From positions 207,953-271,952 of the forward strand of contig JADCER010000001.1 of assembly GCA_020249925.1 (NCBI GenBank): a stretch of DNA of 64,000 bases. Reading direction: 5' to 3'. This DNA comes from Roseomonas sp. GTDB taxonomy: Bacteria; Pseudomonadota; Alphaproteobacteria; Acetobacterales; Acetobacteraceae. Positions within the stretch are counted from its first letter, which is position 1. Each line of letters begins with the position of its first letter. Of the stretch, positions 9,321 to 18,987 are shown one piece after another. The notes beneath the pieces are model-generated. The model saw only the letters and a list, made by a program, of their open reading frames with translations. It was not told the origin of the DNA and made no database searches. The position numbers and the translations under genes were made by a program.

Positions 9321-10364
9321 ATGGCTAAATTCACCATCCTGACGCCCGCGGCGGCGTCCTTCACCACATCCGGCGGCGGCTATGATTATGAGCTTGAAGC
9401 GCTGGATGGCATGGGTGTTGAAATCATCGAATGCCAGCCGACCGAAAAGGATTTCATCGCCAAGGCAGGGCAGGCCGATGCGGTTTATGCGAAGGGCATG
9501 CAATTCAATGCCAAGATGATCAAGGCGCTGAAGAAGTGCCGCATCATCGCACTTGGCTCTGTCGGCGTTGATTATGTGGATGTGGCGGCCGCGACCGCGC
9601 AGGGCATTCCCGTGACGAATTGCCCCGATACCTTCATTGAAGAAGTGGCCGATCACGCCATGATGCTGCTGCTGGCCACACATCGGCGCTGCATTGAACA
9701 GGACCGCATGGTACGTGAAGGCCGCTGGGGTGAAGGCCGCCCGCAATTGCTGCAAATCCCGCGCCTGATGGGCCAGACGCTTGGCTTCATCGGCTTTGGT
9801 CGTGTGGCGCGCGCCACCGCGCATCGCGCCCGCGCCTTTGGCCTGCATATGAAGGCCTTCGATCCCTTCGTGGAAGAACTGACCATGTCAGCGCTCGGCG
9901 TGGAACCGGCGAGCCTGTCAGAATTGCTCTCGACCTCTGATTTCGTTTCCATGCATTTGCCGGACACCCCTGAAACGCGTGGCTTCTTCAAGGAAAAGCA
10001 CTTCAAGCAAATGAAGAAGAATGCGCTGTTCATCACGACAGGCCGCGGCCCCACTGTGGAAGAAGCCGGGCTCATCAAGGCGCTGCAGAAGGGCTGGATC
10101 GCGGGTGCTGGCATTGACGTGTTTGAGATCGAGCCGACCAAGCCCGATAATCCGCTGCACAAGATGCAGAATGTGATCCTGTCGCCGCATAACGCCTCGG
10201 CCTCCGCGCGGTTTGATCCGGCGCGCAAGCGCCGCGTGGGGCAGAATATCGCGCTGGTGCTTTCGGGCCGTTGGCCGCTTTCTTGCGTAAATCCAACAGT
10301 GCTGACGGGCACAAGCCTTAAGCGCTGGCAGCCCTATTCCATGGAACGCGGGCCGAATTCGTAA
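9321..10364 (+). CDS. D-isomer-specific 2-hydroxyacid dehydrogenase family protein
   Basis: NAD(P)-dependent interconversion of a 2-oxoacid and a D-2-hydroxyacid. The 347-residue protein has the split substrate-binding domain around a Rossmann fold. GFIGFGRVAR (about 154-163) is the dinucleotide site, and the catalytic Arg (TTGRGP, near 240), Glu (DVFEIEP, near 269) and His (LSPHNAS, near 289) are all present. It is the last-but-one gene of the run that starts with the ThDP enzyme and importer. A reductive or oxidative step on the imported compound is inferred; the substrate is not evident. Confidence 0.87.
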   Translation: MAKFTILTPAAASFTTSGGGYDYELEALDGMGVEIIECQPTEKDFIAKAGQADAVYAKGMQFNAKMIKALKKCRIIALGSVGVDYVDVAAATAQGIPVTNCPDTFIEEVADHAMMLLLATHRRCIEQDRMVREGRWGEGRPQLLQIPRLMGQTLGFIGFGRVARATAHRARAFGLHMKAFDPFVEELTMSALGVEPASLSELLSTSDFVSMHLPDTPETRGFFKEKHFKQMKKNALFITTGRGPTVEEAGLIKALQKGWIAGAGIDVFEIEPTKPDNPLHKMQNVILSPHNASASARFDPARKRRVGQNIALVLSGRWPLSCVNPTVLTGTSLKRWQPYSMERGPNS

Positions 10365-10383
10365 TAGCACGAAGGCGCATCAC

Positions 10384-11181
10384 ATGTCTGAAACTGAAAA
10401 TCCCGTTCTGCTCACGCGGGAAGGGCCGGTGGTGCGCCTTACCCTCAATCGGCCGCATCGGCGCAATGCCATGTCGGCCGCCATGGGGGCTGCCCTGGAT
10501 GCCGCGCTGGATGCCCTGGAGAAGGATACTGATGCGCGCATCATCATCTTCTCCGGTGCTGGCGGGCATTTTTGCGCGGGGCTTGATTTGACTGAGGTCG
10601 GTTCTCAGGGGACCGAGGCGGAACGTCTGGCCGCCGCGCAGGAACGCAATCACGCGACCGGGCAGCGCTTCATCCGCCTTTGCAACCTGCCGCAGGTGGT
10701 GATTGCCGCCGTGCAGGGCTCGGCGCATGCGGGCGGGCTTGGTTGGGTCTGCGCGGCTGATATCGCGATTGCCACAGCCGATGCGCGCTTTGCCGCGCCG
10801 GAAGCCAAGCGCGGCCTGGTGCCGGCGCAAATCCTGCCCTGGATGGTACGCCGCATGGGCCGCAGCAATGCCGCGCGCATGGTGCTGCAAGGCAATGTCA
10901 TTGATGCGACCGAGGCGGCGCGCATTGGTCTTGTGCATCAGATGGTTGCCGATGCGCCCGCCTTGGAAGCGGCGGTGGCTGCGGTGATTGCGGATTGCCG
11001 GCAGGGCGCGCCGCGCGCCTTGGCGGAAACCAAGAAGCTGATCGCAGCCCTTGGCCCGCTTTCGCCCGATGGCTATGCCGAAGCCGGCGCGCTGGCTTTT
11101 GCGCGGTGCGCCTCGGGCGATGAAGCGCGAGAGGGGATTGCCGCTTTCAAGGAAAAGCGCCCCCCTGCCTGGGCTTCCTGA
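10384..11181 (+). CDS. Crotonase-superfamily protein (enoyl-CoA hydratase/isomerase-like)
   Basis: A 265-residue crotonase-fold protein. The oxyanion-hole segments FSGAGGHFCAGLDL (about 56-69) and SAHAGGLGWVCAAD (113-126) are clear. One of the two catalytic glutamates of classical hydratases is retained (FAAPEAKRG, E140), but the other, normally after the GGG loop, is replaced by Gly-Trp (120-121). Plain enoyl-CoA hydration is therefore doubtful, and isomerase, hydrolase or lyase activity is possible. It follows the 2-hydroxyacid dehydrogenase by 19 bases and its 3' end overlaps the convergent MFS gene by 35 bases. Confidence 0.82.
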   Translation: MSETENPVLLTREGPVVRLTLNRPHRRNAMSAAMGAALDAALDALEKDTDARIIIFSGAGGHFCAGLDLTEVGSQGTEAERLAAAQERNHATGQRFIRLCNLPQVVIAAVQGSAHAGGLGWVCAADIAIATADARFAAPEAKRGLVPAQILPWMVRRMGRSNAARMVLQGNVIDATEAARIGLVHQMVADAPALEAAVAAVIADCRQGAPRALAETKKLIAALGPLSPDGYAEAGALAFARCASGDEAREGIAAFKEKRPPAWAS

Positions 11182-12367
11182 GGCTGAAGCCCACCAGCGA
11201 AGAGACCAGCAAAAGCTGCGCTGCTGTCAGGATTTGCGGCAGCGTCCAGCTTCCGGTCAGGCTGACCAGCGTGGCGAAAATCGAAGGCCCCGCGACATAG
11301 CCGAGAAAGACGAAAATCGTCGAACCCGCCGTGGCATCCGCAACCTTGCCCGGCGGGGCGAGGCGCGCGACCTCGGCCAAGGAAATCCCATTCCAGGACG
11401 CGCCAAAGAACCCTGTCAGCACGCAGATCAGCGCGAGTGGCCAGAAGCCGGCATCCGCGGGCAGCAGCGCCAAGGCAAGGATGGCGCCGCCCGCGACAAA
11501 ACCCTGCGCCACCAGATTAACGAGCGCATTGCCGGTGCGGTCCGCCACCCAGCCCAGCAGAATGCGCGCCACCACGCCGGCGAATTGCATGGCGGCAAAA
11601 ACGCTGCCGGCCAGCACCAGATCAAAGCTGCGTTTTTCGACAAGCCAGGTGACGGTGAAGGAAAACAGGCAGCCCTGACAAATGGCGAAGGAAACCGATA
11701 GCGCTGTCACGCGCCTCAAGACCGGGTTCTGCTTGAATGTCGCCAAGGGCGCGCTGATGGCGCGCGGGGCGAAGATGTCAGTGAACCGCAGACGCTGTGC
11801 GCGATTGCGTTCCGCGTCAAAGGCCGGGCGCAGCGGCTGGATGATAAGAATGGCGAGCACACCAACGCCAAAGGCCAGCATCAGCGCCGCCGGCCAACCA
11901 TAGGCAAGGGCGACGGGGGCCGCGACCAGCCCTGCCAAGGCGCCGCCGGCCGGCGCCCCGGCCTGCTTGATGGAAAAGATCAGCGAACGATGCGCGGGCG
12001 GGGCGGTTGCGGCCAGCATCCGGCTGCCCGCCGGCGGGGTCGGCCCATAGCCAAGCCCGAGCATGAAGGCGGCCAGAAAGATCGCCCAGGGCTGACCCAG
12101 GCTTGCCACCAATAGCGCCGTCACCGCCATGGCCGTGCCCAGTTGCAGCATGCGCACTGGCCCCATGCGCGCCAGGAAGACGCCGCCGATCATCAGATAG
12201 AACACGGTCGCGAGTGCGGTCAGCGATGAAAGATTGCCGATGCGTTCCGGCGCCAACCCCGTGCTTGCCATCATCAGGGGCGCGATCACCGGCAGGCTCT
12301 GACCCATGAAGGAGGCGACCAATTGCATCAGCATTGTCGCGCCAAGGGCGGAGAGCCAGAGTTTCAT
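11147..12367 (-). CDS. Major facilitator superfamily transporter
   Basis: Inner-membrane secondary carrier of 406 residues with about twelve hydrophobic segments. It has a short basic loop after segment 2 (FLARMGPVRM, about 64-73), a central cytoplasmic linker around residues 185-215, and an A-like signature in the second half (ILLGWVADRTGN). The arrangement fits the CynX/NimT-like or OFA-like MFS groups, but no substrate can be assigned. It is divergent from the YqhA-like gene at 12475, with 107 bases between that probably hold both promoters. Confidence 0.85.
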   Translation of the reverse strand: MKLWLSALGATMLMQLVASFMGQSLPVIAPLMMASTGLAPERIGNLSSLTALATVFYLMIGGVFLARMGPVRMLQLGTAMAVTALLVASLGQPWAIFLAAFMLGLGYGPTPPAGSRMLAATAPPAHRSLIFSIKQAGAPAGGALAGLVAAPVALAYGWPAALMLAFGVGVLAILIIQPLRPAFDAERNRAQRLRFTDIFAPRAISAPLATFKQNPVLRRVTALSVSFAICQGCLFSFTVTWLVEKRSFDLVLAGSVFAAMQFAGVVARILLGWVADRTGNALVNLVAQGFVAGGAILALALLPADAGFWPLALICVLTGFFGASWNGISLAEVARLAPPGKVADATAGSTIFVFLGYVAGPSIFATLVSLTGSWTLPQILTAAQLLLVSSLVGFSLRKPRQGGAFP

Positions 12368-12474
12368 GGCGCCATCTTGCCGGCTCCCACGCTGCCCGGC
12401 CAGGGGCGCCCTGCTGACAATTTCATAAAGTAACCCTATGTGACCCTCGCCCTGTCACCGAGCCGAGGATCTCC

Positions 12475-13032
12475 ATGGCCCAGCCCGAAGAATTCAAGCC
12501 GCTTCGTCCCCTAGCCGCCCTGATCTTCGGGTCTCGTTGGCTGCAATTGCCGCTCTATCTCGGGCTTATTCTGGCGCAATGCGTCTATGTCTATAAGTTC
12601 CTCAAGGAACTGACCCGGTTGGTGCTGGAAGCGACAAGCTTCACCGAACAGCAAATCATGCTGATTGTCCTTGGCCTGATTGATGTGGTGATGATCGCCA
12701 ATCTGCTGGTCATGGTGATTGTCGGGGGGTTTGAGACCTTCGTATCGCGCTTGAACCTGAGGGGCCACCCGGATCAGCCGGAATGGCTGAGCCATGTGAA
12801 TGCCAGCGTGCTCAAGATCAAATTGGCCATGGCGATTGTGGGCATATCCTCGATCCATCTGCTGCGGACCTTCATTGAGGCCGGTAATCTCGGCTCCCCC
12901 AATGCGGCCTTCACTGAGGCTGGGATCATGTGGCAGACCATTATCCACACGATCTTCATCCTCTCAGCGATTGGCATTGCCCTGGTGGATCGGCTGTCCA
13001 CCGTGCCGACCGGGGTGAAATCTGGCCATTGA
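12475..13032 (+). CDS. YqhA/UPF0114 family membrane protein
   Basis: A 185-residue inner-membrane protein of the UPF0114 (YqhA) family, whose function is not established. It shows the family's SRWLQLPLYLGLILAQ opening (about 20-35), an internal LGLIDVVMIANLLVMV segment, and the GGFETFVSRL motif (about 83-92). Three to four membrane segments are predicted. The start has GAGG nine bases upstream. It is a single gene followed by the TRAP receptor gene 125 bases later. Confidence 0.85.
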   Translation: MAQPEEFKPLRPLAALIFGSRWLQLPLYLGLILAQCVYVYKFLKELTRLVLEATSFTEQQIMLIVLGLIDVVMIANLLVMVIVGGFETFVSRLNLRGHPDQPEWLSHVNASVLKIKLAMAIVGISSIHLLRTFIEAGNLGSPNAAFTEAGIMWQTIIHTIFILSAIGIALVDRLSTVPTGVKSGH

Positions 13033-13079
13033 AGGCGTTTTCTTGGCCGGATTCGGCTTTTCTGCCGCGTCACGGCGTA

Positions 13080-13091
13080 TTACAAATGTAA
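13080..13091. promoter_or_regulatory. Small inverted repeat upstream of TRAP receptor gene
   Basis: TTACAAATGTAA reads as TTACA-AA-TGTAA, a 5-bp inverted repeat in an AT-rich spot 67 bases before the GTG start of the TRAP receptor gene. This is a suitable place and shape for a dimeric regulator's operator, but such a short repeat can occur by chance. Confidence 0.25.
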
Positions 13092-13157
13092 CTTCCAAGC
13101 CCCGGCATAAGGGTGCTGGTAGACCTCATCAACCACACAACAGGGGAGCTTCCCGCA

Positions 13158-14261
13158 GTGGAACGTCGTAATTTCATTAAAAAGGCTGGCTTCGGCTCTA
13201 CCGCCGTTGCCGCGACTGTACTGGCGAGCCCCGCCATTGCCCAAAGCATGCCGGAAGTGCGCTGGCGCATGACCTCGGCCTTCCCGAGATCGCTCGACAC
13301 GCTGTTTGGCGGGACCGAGCAATTCGCCAAGGTCATGAACGAGATGTCGGATGGCAAGTTCCAGCTCCGCATCTTCCCTGCCGGTGAAATTGTGCCCGCC
13401 TTGCAGGTCTATGACGCGGTGCAGAATGGCACGGTCGAAATCGGGCAGGACGCGGCCTATTACCATTTCGGCAAAGATCCGAGTTTTGTCTTCGAAACGG
13501 GCCTGCCCTTCAGCCTGAACCAGCGGCAATATTATTCCTGGCTTCGCAATGGCGGCGGGCATGAATTGATCCAGGAATTCTATCGTCCGCTTGGCGTTCG
13601 GTCCTTCACCTTTGGCGGCACGGCCTGCCAGATGGGTGGTTGGTTCCGCAAGGAAATCAATACGCTTGAAGATTTGCGTGGCCTGAAATTCCGCGTTGGT
13701 GGCTTCGCCGGCAATATCCTGCGCCGCCTTGGCGTGGTGCCGCAGCAGATCGGCGCCGGGGACATCTACCCCGCGCTGGAACGCGGCACGATTGATGGCG
13801 CCGAATGGGTCGGACCCCATGATGATGAAAAGCTCGGCTTCTCCAAGGTCGCGCGCTTCTATCACTTCCCTGGTTGGTGGGAAGGCGCATCCTGCGGCAC
13901 GCTTTTCATCAATGAACGCGCGTGGAATTCGATCCCGAAGCATTATCAAGGGATGATCGAAACTGCCGCGGGGCTCGTCACTGCCTCCATGGTACCGAAA
14001 TATGACGCGCTGAACCCGCAGGCCATGAAGCGCTTGATCGCCGGCGGTACAGTACTGCGGCCCTTCTCGAATGCTGTTCTGCAGGCTTGTTATGATGAGT
14101 GCTGGAAGTATTATGATGAAGTTGCCGCCCAGAACGCCATGTTCAAGAGGCTGCTGGACAGCCTGAAGGCCTTCCGTCCGGATAGTGTCGCGTGGTTCCG
14201 TGTGGCAGAAGGCAGTTTCGACAGCTTCATGCACAGGATGTCGGCTGCCAACCGCATCTGA
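13158..14261 (+). CDS. TRAP transporter substrate-binding protein (TakP/DctP, mannitol/chloroaromatic-type subgroup)
   Basis: Periplasmic receptor of TRAP system 1, 367 residues. The start is taken at GTG 13158, which has AGGGGAG eight bases upstream and opens with a Tat-type leader (ERRNFIKKAG, ending near ASPAIAQ). The next upstream start (13113) adds 15 residues without leader character. Features include RMTSAFPRSLDTLFGG after the leader, the ligand-facing Arg in LRGLKFRVGG (about 176-185), and a WVGPHDD stretch typical of the TakP group that binds 2-oxoacids. It is convergent with its probable membrane partners (dctM, dctQ) rather than upstream of them, and a strong terminator follows. 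Confidence 0.88.
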   Translation: MERRNFIKKAGFGSTAVAATVLASPAIAQSMPEVRWRMTSAFPRSLDTLFGGTEQFAKVMNEMSDGKFQLRIFPAGEIVPALQVYDAVQNGTVEIGQDAAYYHFGKDPSFVFETGLPFSLNQRQYYSWLRNGGGHELIQEFYRPLGVRSFTFGGTACQMGGWFRKEINTLEDLRGLKFRVGGFAGNILRRLGVVPQQIGAGDIYPALERGTIDGAEWVGPHDDEKLGFSKVARFYHFPGWWEGASCGTLFINERAWNSIPKHYQGMIETAAGLVTASMVPKYDALNPQAMKRLIAGGTVLRPFSNAVLQACYDECWKYYDEVAAQNAMFKRLLDSLKAFRPDSVAWFRVAEGSFDSFMHRMSAANRI

Positions 14262-14288
14262 TCCAGACGCGTAGTTGGTCTTTGGGCG

Positions 14289-14320
14289 CCGGTCAGGTGG
14301 CAGCACCTGACCGGTTTTTT
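14289..14320 (+). terminator. Rho-independent terminator of the TRAP 1 receptor gene
   Basis: An 11-bp perfect stem (CCGGTCAGGTG, 14289-14299, with CACCTGACCGG, 14304-14314) and a four-base loop are followed by TTTTTT (14315-14320). It lies 28 bases after the receptor stop on the same strand. Confidence 0.93.
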
Positions 14321-14340
14321 GTTGCCCGATCACGCCCAAA

Positions 14341-14373
14341 GAAAAACCCCATGGCAGTTCGCCATGGGGTTTT
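14341..14373 (-). terminator. Rho-independent terminator of the TRAP 1 dctM gene
   Basis: AAAACCCCATGGC (14343-14355) pairs with GCCATGGGGTTTT (14361-14373) around a five-base loop. On the minus strand the stem runs into a GGGGTTTTT tract. It is placed 23 bases beyond the dctM stop and sits back-to-back with the plus-strand terminator at 14289. Confidence 0.85.
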
Positions 14374-14395
14374 GCGTCGAGGGCCTGGCCAGGAT

Positions 14396-16000
14396 TTACC
14401 TGGGTGGCCCGAAGGTTGGCGGTGGTAGATCATCCTCCTCGGGTGGCGGCGCGACCTCAATCCTGACGGTATTGGGGTCAATACCGTGCGGTTTATCGAG
14501 GAAGAAGGTGACCGTGATCGGCATGAAAATCACGATCGCGACCATGATCAACTGCAAGCCCACCCAGGGAATGGCGCCCCAATAGATATCCGCGCTGCTG
14601 ATGGTCTTTGGAATGACGCTACGCAGATAGAACAGCGCAAAGCCGAAGGGCGGGTGCATGAAGCTGGTTTGCATATTGACGCAGAGCATGACGCCAAACC
14701 AGATCAGCGCCGCATCCGGGCCCACAACTGGCGCCAGGATCTTTTGTGCCACGGGCGCCAACATCGGTACAATGATGAAGGCGATTTCGAAGAAATCGAG
14801 GAAGAAGGCCAGGAAGAAGACCAGCAGATTGACCGCGATCAGGAAGCCCCAAACGCCACCCGGCAGGCTGGTCAGCCCGTGTTCCACCCAAAGATTGCCA
14901 TCCACGCCGGCGAAGACGATGGAAAAGCAGGTTGCCCCGACCACGATGAAAGCCACCATGGAGGTGATGCGCATCGTGGCGCGCATGCCTTCCACGATCA
15001 GATCTTGCAGCGGCTTGTCCTGCCAGGCGCGCCAGCACAGCCAGATGATGGAGGCAAAAAGCACGGAGAAACTGATCCGGAAGGGCAGGGTCTTCATCCC
15101 AGCGGTGAAGCTGAACAGGATGCAAAGCCCCGTTGCCACCAGCCCCACTGTATAGGCGACCTGATCCGCGCGAGTCATTTTTGTATTGCGCAGGACCGAG
15201 AGGATGATGGCGCCAACCGTGCCGAGCGCACCGGCTTCCGTGGGCGTGGCCAGACCCAGCATGATGGTACCCAGCACCAGGAATATCAGCACTGCGGCAG
15301 GAATGATCCCCCACATGCACTTGATCAGCAGTGGGCGTCCCGTCAGCGTACGCGGCACAGGCGGCAGATCCTGCGGCCGGATAATGGTCAGGAACCACGT
15401 GTAAAGCGCAAAAAGCGCGATTTGCAGCAGCGAAGGCCCCCAGGCGCCGAGATACATGTCACCCACGGAACGGCCCAGCTGGTCAGCCAGCACCACCAGG
15501 ACCAAGGATGGCGGCACCAACTGCGTAATGGTACCGGATGCGGCCAGCACCCCTGTCGCGTAGCGGATATTGTAATTGTAGCGCATCATCACCGGCATGG
15601 TGATCAGCGCCATGGCAATGACCTGCGCGGCGACGGTGCCGGTAATGGCGCCCAGGATGAAGCCAACAATAATGACCGAATAGCCAAGGCCGCCCTTCAT
15701 CGGGCCGAACAGCTGCCCCATGCTTTCCAGCATATCTTCCGCCAGCCCGCATTTCTCCAATATCGCGCCCATGAGCGTGAAGAAGGGAATGGCGAGCAGC
15801 AAATCATTGGCCAGAATACTGCCGAAAATGCGCCCCGGTATGGCCTGCATGAAGTCTATGGTGAAAAACCCCTGCGCCATGGAAATCATGCCGAAGAACA
15901 GGCCCACAGACGCCAGCGAAAAGGCCACCGGAAAGCCAATAATCAAGAATACGACCAGCCCCGCGAACATCAGGGGCGGCATCCACTCCAAAGGTATCAT
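14396..16000 (-). CDS. TRAP transporter large permease DctM, long mannitol/chloroaromatic-type form
   Basis: Main membrane subunit of TRAP system 1. At 534 residues it is about 100 longer than the usual DctM (compare 425 and 439 residues for the other two in this window). The extra length lies in added segments in the middle of the protein and a Pro/Glu-rich cytoplasmic tail (PPPEEDDLPPPTFGPPR). The DctM hallmarks GAITGTVAAQVIAM (about 117-130) and LGLATPTEAGALG (about 246-258) are present. Its start overlaps the dctQ stop by four bases. The receptor gene lies convergently at 13158. Confidence 0.9.
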   Translation of the reverse strand: MIPLEWMPPLMFAGLVVFLIIGFPVAFSLASVGLFFGMISMAQGFFTIDFMQAIPGRIFGSILANDLLLAIPFFTLMGAILEKCGLAEDMLESMGQLFGPMKGGLGYSVIIVGFILGAITGTVAAQVIAMALITMPVMMRYNYNIRYATGVLAASGTITQLVPPSLVLVVLADQLGRSVGDMYLGAWGPSLLQIALFALYTWFLTIIRPQDLPPVPRTLTGRPLLIKCMWGIIPAAVLIFLVLGTIMLGLATPTEAGALGTVGAIILSVLRNTKMTRADQVAYTVGLVATGLCILFSFTAGMKTLPFRISFSVLFASIIWLCWRAWQDKPLQDLIVEGMRATMRITSMVAFIVVGATCFSIVFAGVDGNLWVEHGLTSLPGGVWGFLIAVNLLVFFLAFFLDFFEIAFIIVPMLAPVAQKILAPVVGPDAALIWFGVMLCVNMQTSFMHPPFGFALFYLRSVIPKTISSADIYWGAIPWVGLQLIMVAIVIFMPITVTFFLDKPHGIDPNTVRIEVAPPPEEDDLPPPTFGPPR

Positions 16001-16542
16001 TGCACTGGCCTCTCGTAATGGGCTTCAAGATCGGGGATGTCATAGCCCCGCAACGCAGCGACGCGCTTAATGAGTTCCGAAATGCCTTGCAGCGTCAGCA
16101 GCCCAAAGCCGAGGGGGATTAGGAATTTCACCGGCCAGCGCAGCAAGCCGCCGGCATTGCTGGACCATTCATTCATATGGAAGGACTGCATGAAGAAGGG
16201 CCAGGAAAGCCAGCCAATCAGGATGCAGGCCGGCAGCAGGAAGACGATGATTCCCGCGATATCCAGCAGGATTTGCCCACGCCGCGACAGCATCATGTAA
16301 AGGATATCCACCCGCACATGCTCGTTCTTCTTCAGCGTATAGCTGGCGCCAAGCATGACGATGGTGGCAAACATATACCATTGCAGCTCAAGCCAGGCGT
16401 TGGAGCTTATGTCGAAGCCGTAGCGCATCATGGCATTGACGGAGCTGACGAGGACGGCAACCAGCACAAGCCAATCGCAGATTTTGCCGATATTCTGATT
16501 GATCCAGTCGACGAAGCGACTGAACGCCAAAAGTGGCGCCAT
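15997..16542 (-). CDS. TRAP transporter small permease DctQ (system 1)
   Basis: Four-helix small membrane subunit of TRAP system 1, 181 residues. The start is placed at ATG 16542, giving LLAFSRFVDWINQNIGK before the first membrane segment. The longer in-frame ORF (to 16749) would add 69 low-hydrophobicity residues with no family match and run into the divergent Bug gene's upstream region. The conserved WLELQWYMF and NEHVRVDILY stretches of DctQ are at about 56-64 and 80-89. The gene overlaps dctM by four bases. Confidence 0.87.
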   Translation of the reverse strand: MAPLLAFSRFVDWINQNIGKICDWLVLVAVLVSSVNAMMRYGFDISSNAWLELQWYMFATIVMLGASYTLKKNEHVRVDILYMMLSRRGQILLDIAGIIVFLLPACILIGWLSWPFFMQSFHMNEWSSNAGGLLRWPVKFLIPLGFGLLTLQGISELIKRVAALRGYDIPDLEAHYERPVQ

Positions 16543-16766
16543 GAAGCGAATACCCCCTATTGCAAAGGTCGTCCCGCTCGGATGGCGGGATTCTTCACTT
16601 GTTGCTGTCTTGTTACCGGAGCCTTGGGCAAAAGGAAACAGCTTCAAAGAGGCCGGCACGTGAGATTTCCGTAACGCACCCCTATCGCGACCATGCCCAT
16701 GCCTGCCAGGATGGAAATCGCCAAGGGCGGAGGGTTCAGCCCGCCCCATATTAGCAGGAGGAAATC

Positions 16767-17732
16767 ATGAAGCGCCGCCAGTTTCTTGCCGCCGGGGCCG
16801 CCATGCTTGCCGCCCCCGCCGCCCATGCCCAGGCCTATCCCGCGCGCCCCATCACCATCATTGCTGCCGGGGCTGCGGGCGGGCCGACCGATACGATCAC
16901 GCGGATCGTCGCCGATAATATCGCGCGGCATATCGGCCAATCCGTGGTGGTGGAGGCGATTGGCGGTTCCGTGGTGGGGCCGCAGCGCCTGGCCCAATCC
17001 CGCCCGGATGGCTATACGCTGATGATCAACAATATCGGCATGGCGGCAAGTGCGACCCTGTTCCGCCGGCTGCCATATCAGGTGCCGGGGAGCTTTGCGC
17101 CGCTTGGCATTGTCTCCGACGCCGCCATGACGGTGATCACAAGGCCCGATTTCCCGGCCGCCAATTTGCGGGAGCTGATGGCGGAAATGAACCGCAAGGG
17201 CGATGTGATCAATCTGGCGACTGCCGGGATTGGCTCAGCCGCCAATCTCTGCGGGCTATTGGTGCAGCAGGCGGCGGGCGCACGCGCCACCACGGTGGTG
17301 TTCCGCGGCACCGCCCCCGCGATTGCCGAGCTCATGGCCGGGCGCATTGATGTGCTCTGTGATCAGGCGACCAATACCGTGCCCTATATCCGCGACAATC
17401 GCGTAAAGGTCTTTGCCGTGAGCAGCCCCGCGCGCTTGGCCGGCTTGCCAAACGTGCCAACCACCACTGAGGCCGGCTCCCCCGGCATCGCCATGTCCAC
17501 CTGGCACGGGCTTTACGCGCCCGCCGGCACGCCGGAGCCGATCCAGGAACATATCTCGGCCGCGCTACGGGCGGCCTTGAAGGAAGAAAGGCTCCGCCAG
17601 CGCTTTGCTGATCTGCTGACCGATGTGCCCTCAGATGAGCGCGCTTCCATTGCCTTCCATCGCCGCTTCGTAGCTGAGGAAGTGGAACGCTGGCGGCCCA
17701 TTATTGAAGCCGCCGGCGCTTTCGCGGATTGA
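16767..17732 (+). CDS. Bug/TctC-family tripartite tricarboxylate-type substrate receptor (no. 1)
   Basis: Periplasmic carboxylate receptor, 321 residues, with a short Tat-like leader (KRRQFLAAGAA, ending AAHAQ at about 22). AGGAGG seven bases before the ATG is a near-perfect ribosome site. The usual HVPYRG ligand-loop motif is changed to TVVFRG (about 173-178), followed by the GRIDVLCDQ helix. The gene stands alone, divergent from TRAP 1 dctQ, with no TctA/TctB nearby, so its membrane partner must be elsewhere or it acts as a sensor. Confidence 0.88.
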   Translation: MKRRQFLAAGAAMLAAPAAHAQAYPARPITIIAAGAAGGPTDTITRIVADNIARHIGQSVVVEAIGGSVVGPQRLAQSRPDGYTLMINNIGMAASATLFRRLPYQVPGSFAPLGIVSDAAMTVITRPDFPAANLRELMAEMNRKGDVINLATAGIGSAANLCGLLVQQAAGARATTVVFRGTAPAIAELMAGRIDVLCDQATNTVPYIRDNRVKVFAVSSPARLAGLPNVPTTTEAGSPGIAMSTWHGLYAPAGTPEPIQEHISAALRAALKEERLRQRFADLLTDVPSDERASIAFHRRFVAEEVERWRPIIEAAGAFAD

Positions 17733-17748
17733 GTGAAAAGGGTGGCGG

Positions 17749-18795
<1,047 letters not shown>

Positions 18796-18860
18796 GCTGC
18801 ACCCCTGATGCTGGTGAGTAACCCGTGATTATTTCAACCATAACGCGATTTTGGTCTGAA

Positions 18861-18879
18861 CTACCACAGCTTATGGTAG
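18861..18879. promoter_or_regulatory. Inverted repeat in the recA leader
   Basis: CTACCA (18861-18866) and TGGTAG (18874-18879) form a 6-bp inverted repeat with a seven-base spacer, about 70 bases upstream of the recA start. It could be an mRNA stem or an operator half-site pair. Nothing else supports a function. Confidence 0.3.
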
Positions 18880-18972
18880 GGTGACCAGAAAATTCGTCAG
18901 AGCCCCGCCACAAGGCCCTGCGGCCTCGATTCGGTGCAAGGGGAAGATGCCGAAAGGTTAGGGATTTGGCAA

Positions 18973-18987
18973 GAACAAAAATAGAAC
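18973..18987 (-). promoter_or_regulatory. Alphaproteobacterial LexA (SOS) box upstream of recA
   Basis: On the minus strand the sequence is GTTC-TATTTTT-GTTC, an exact match to the direct-repeat LexA box (GTTC-N7-GTTC) established for Alphaproteobacteria. It lies 178 bases upstream of the recA start codon and in the recA direction. The distance is longer than usual, which implies a long 5' leader or a distal promoter. Confidence 0.8.

Noticed and set aside
14486-16018. 510-residue open frame antisense to TRAP 1 dctM
   Set aside because: His/Gln/Arg-rich translation without hydrophobic or family features. It exists because of codon bias on the opposite strand of a well-supported gene.
15997-16749. 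Longer DctQ start at 16749
   Set aside because: The extra 69 residues are charged and unlike DctQ, and would overlap the promoter of the divergent Bug gene.
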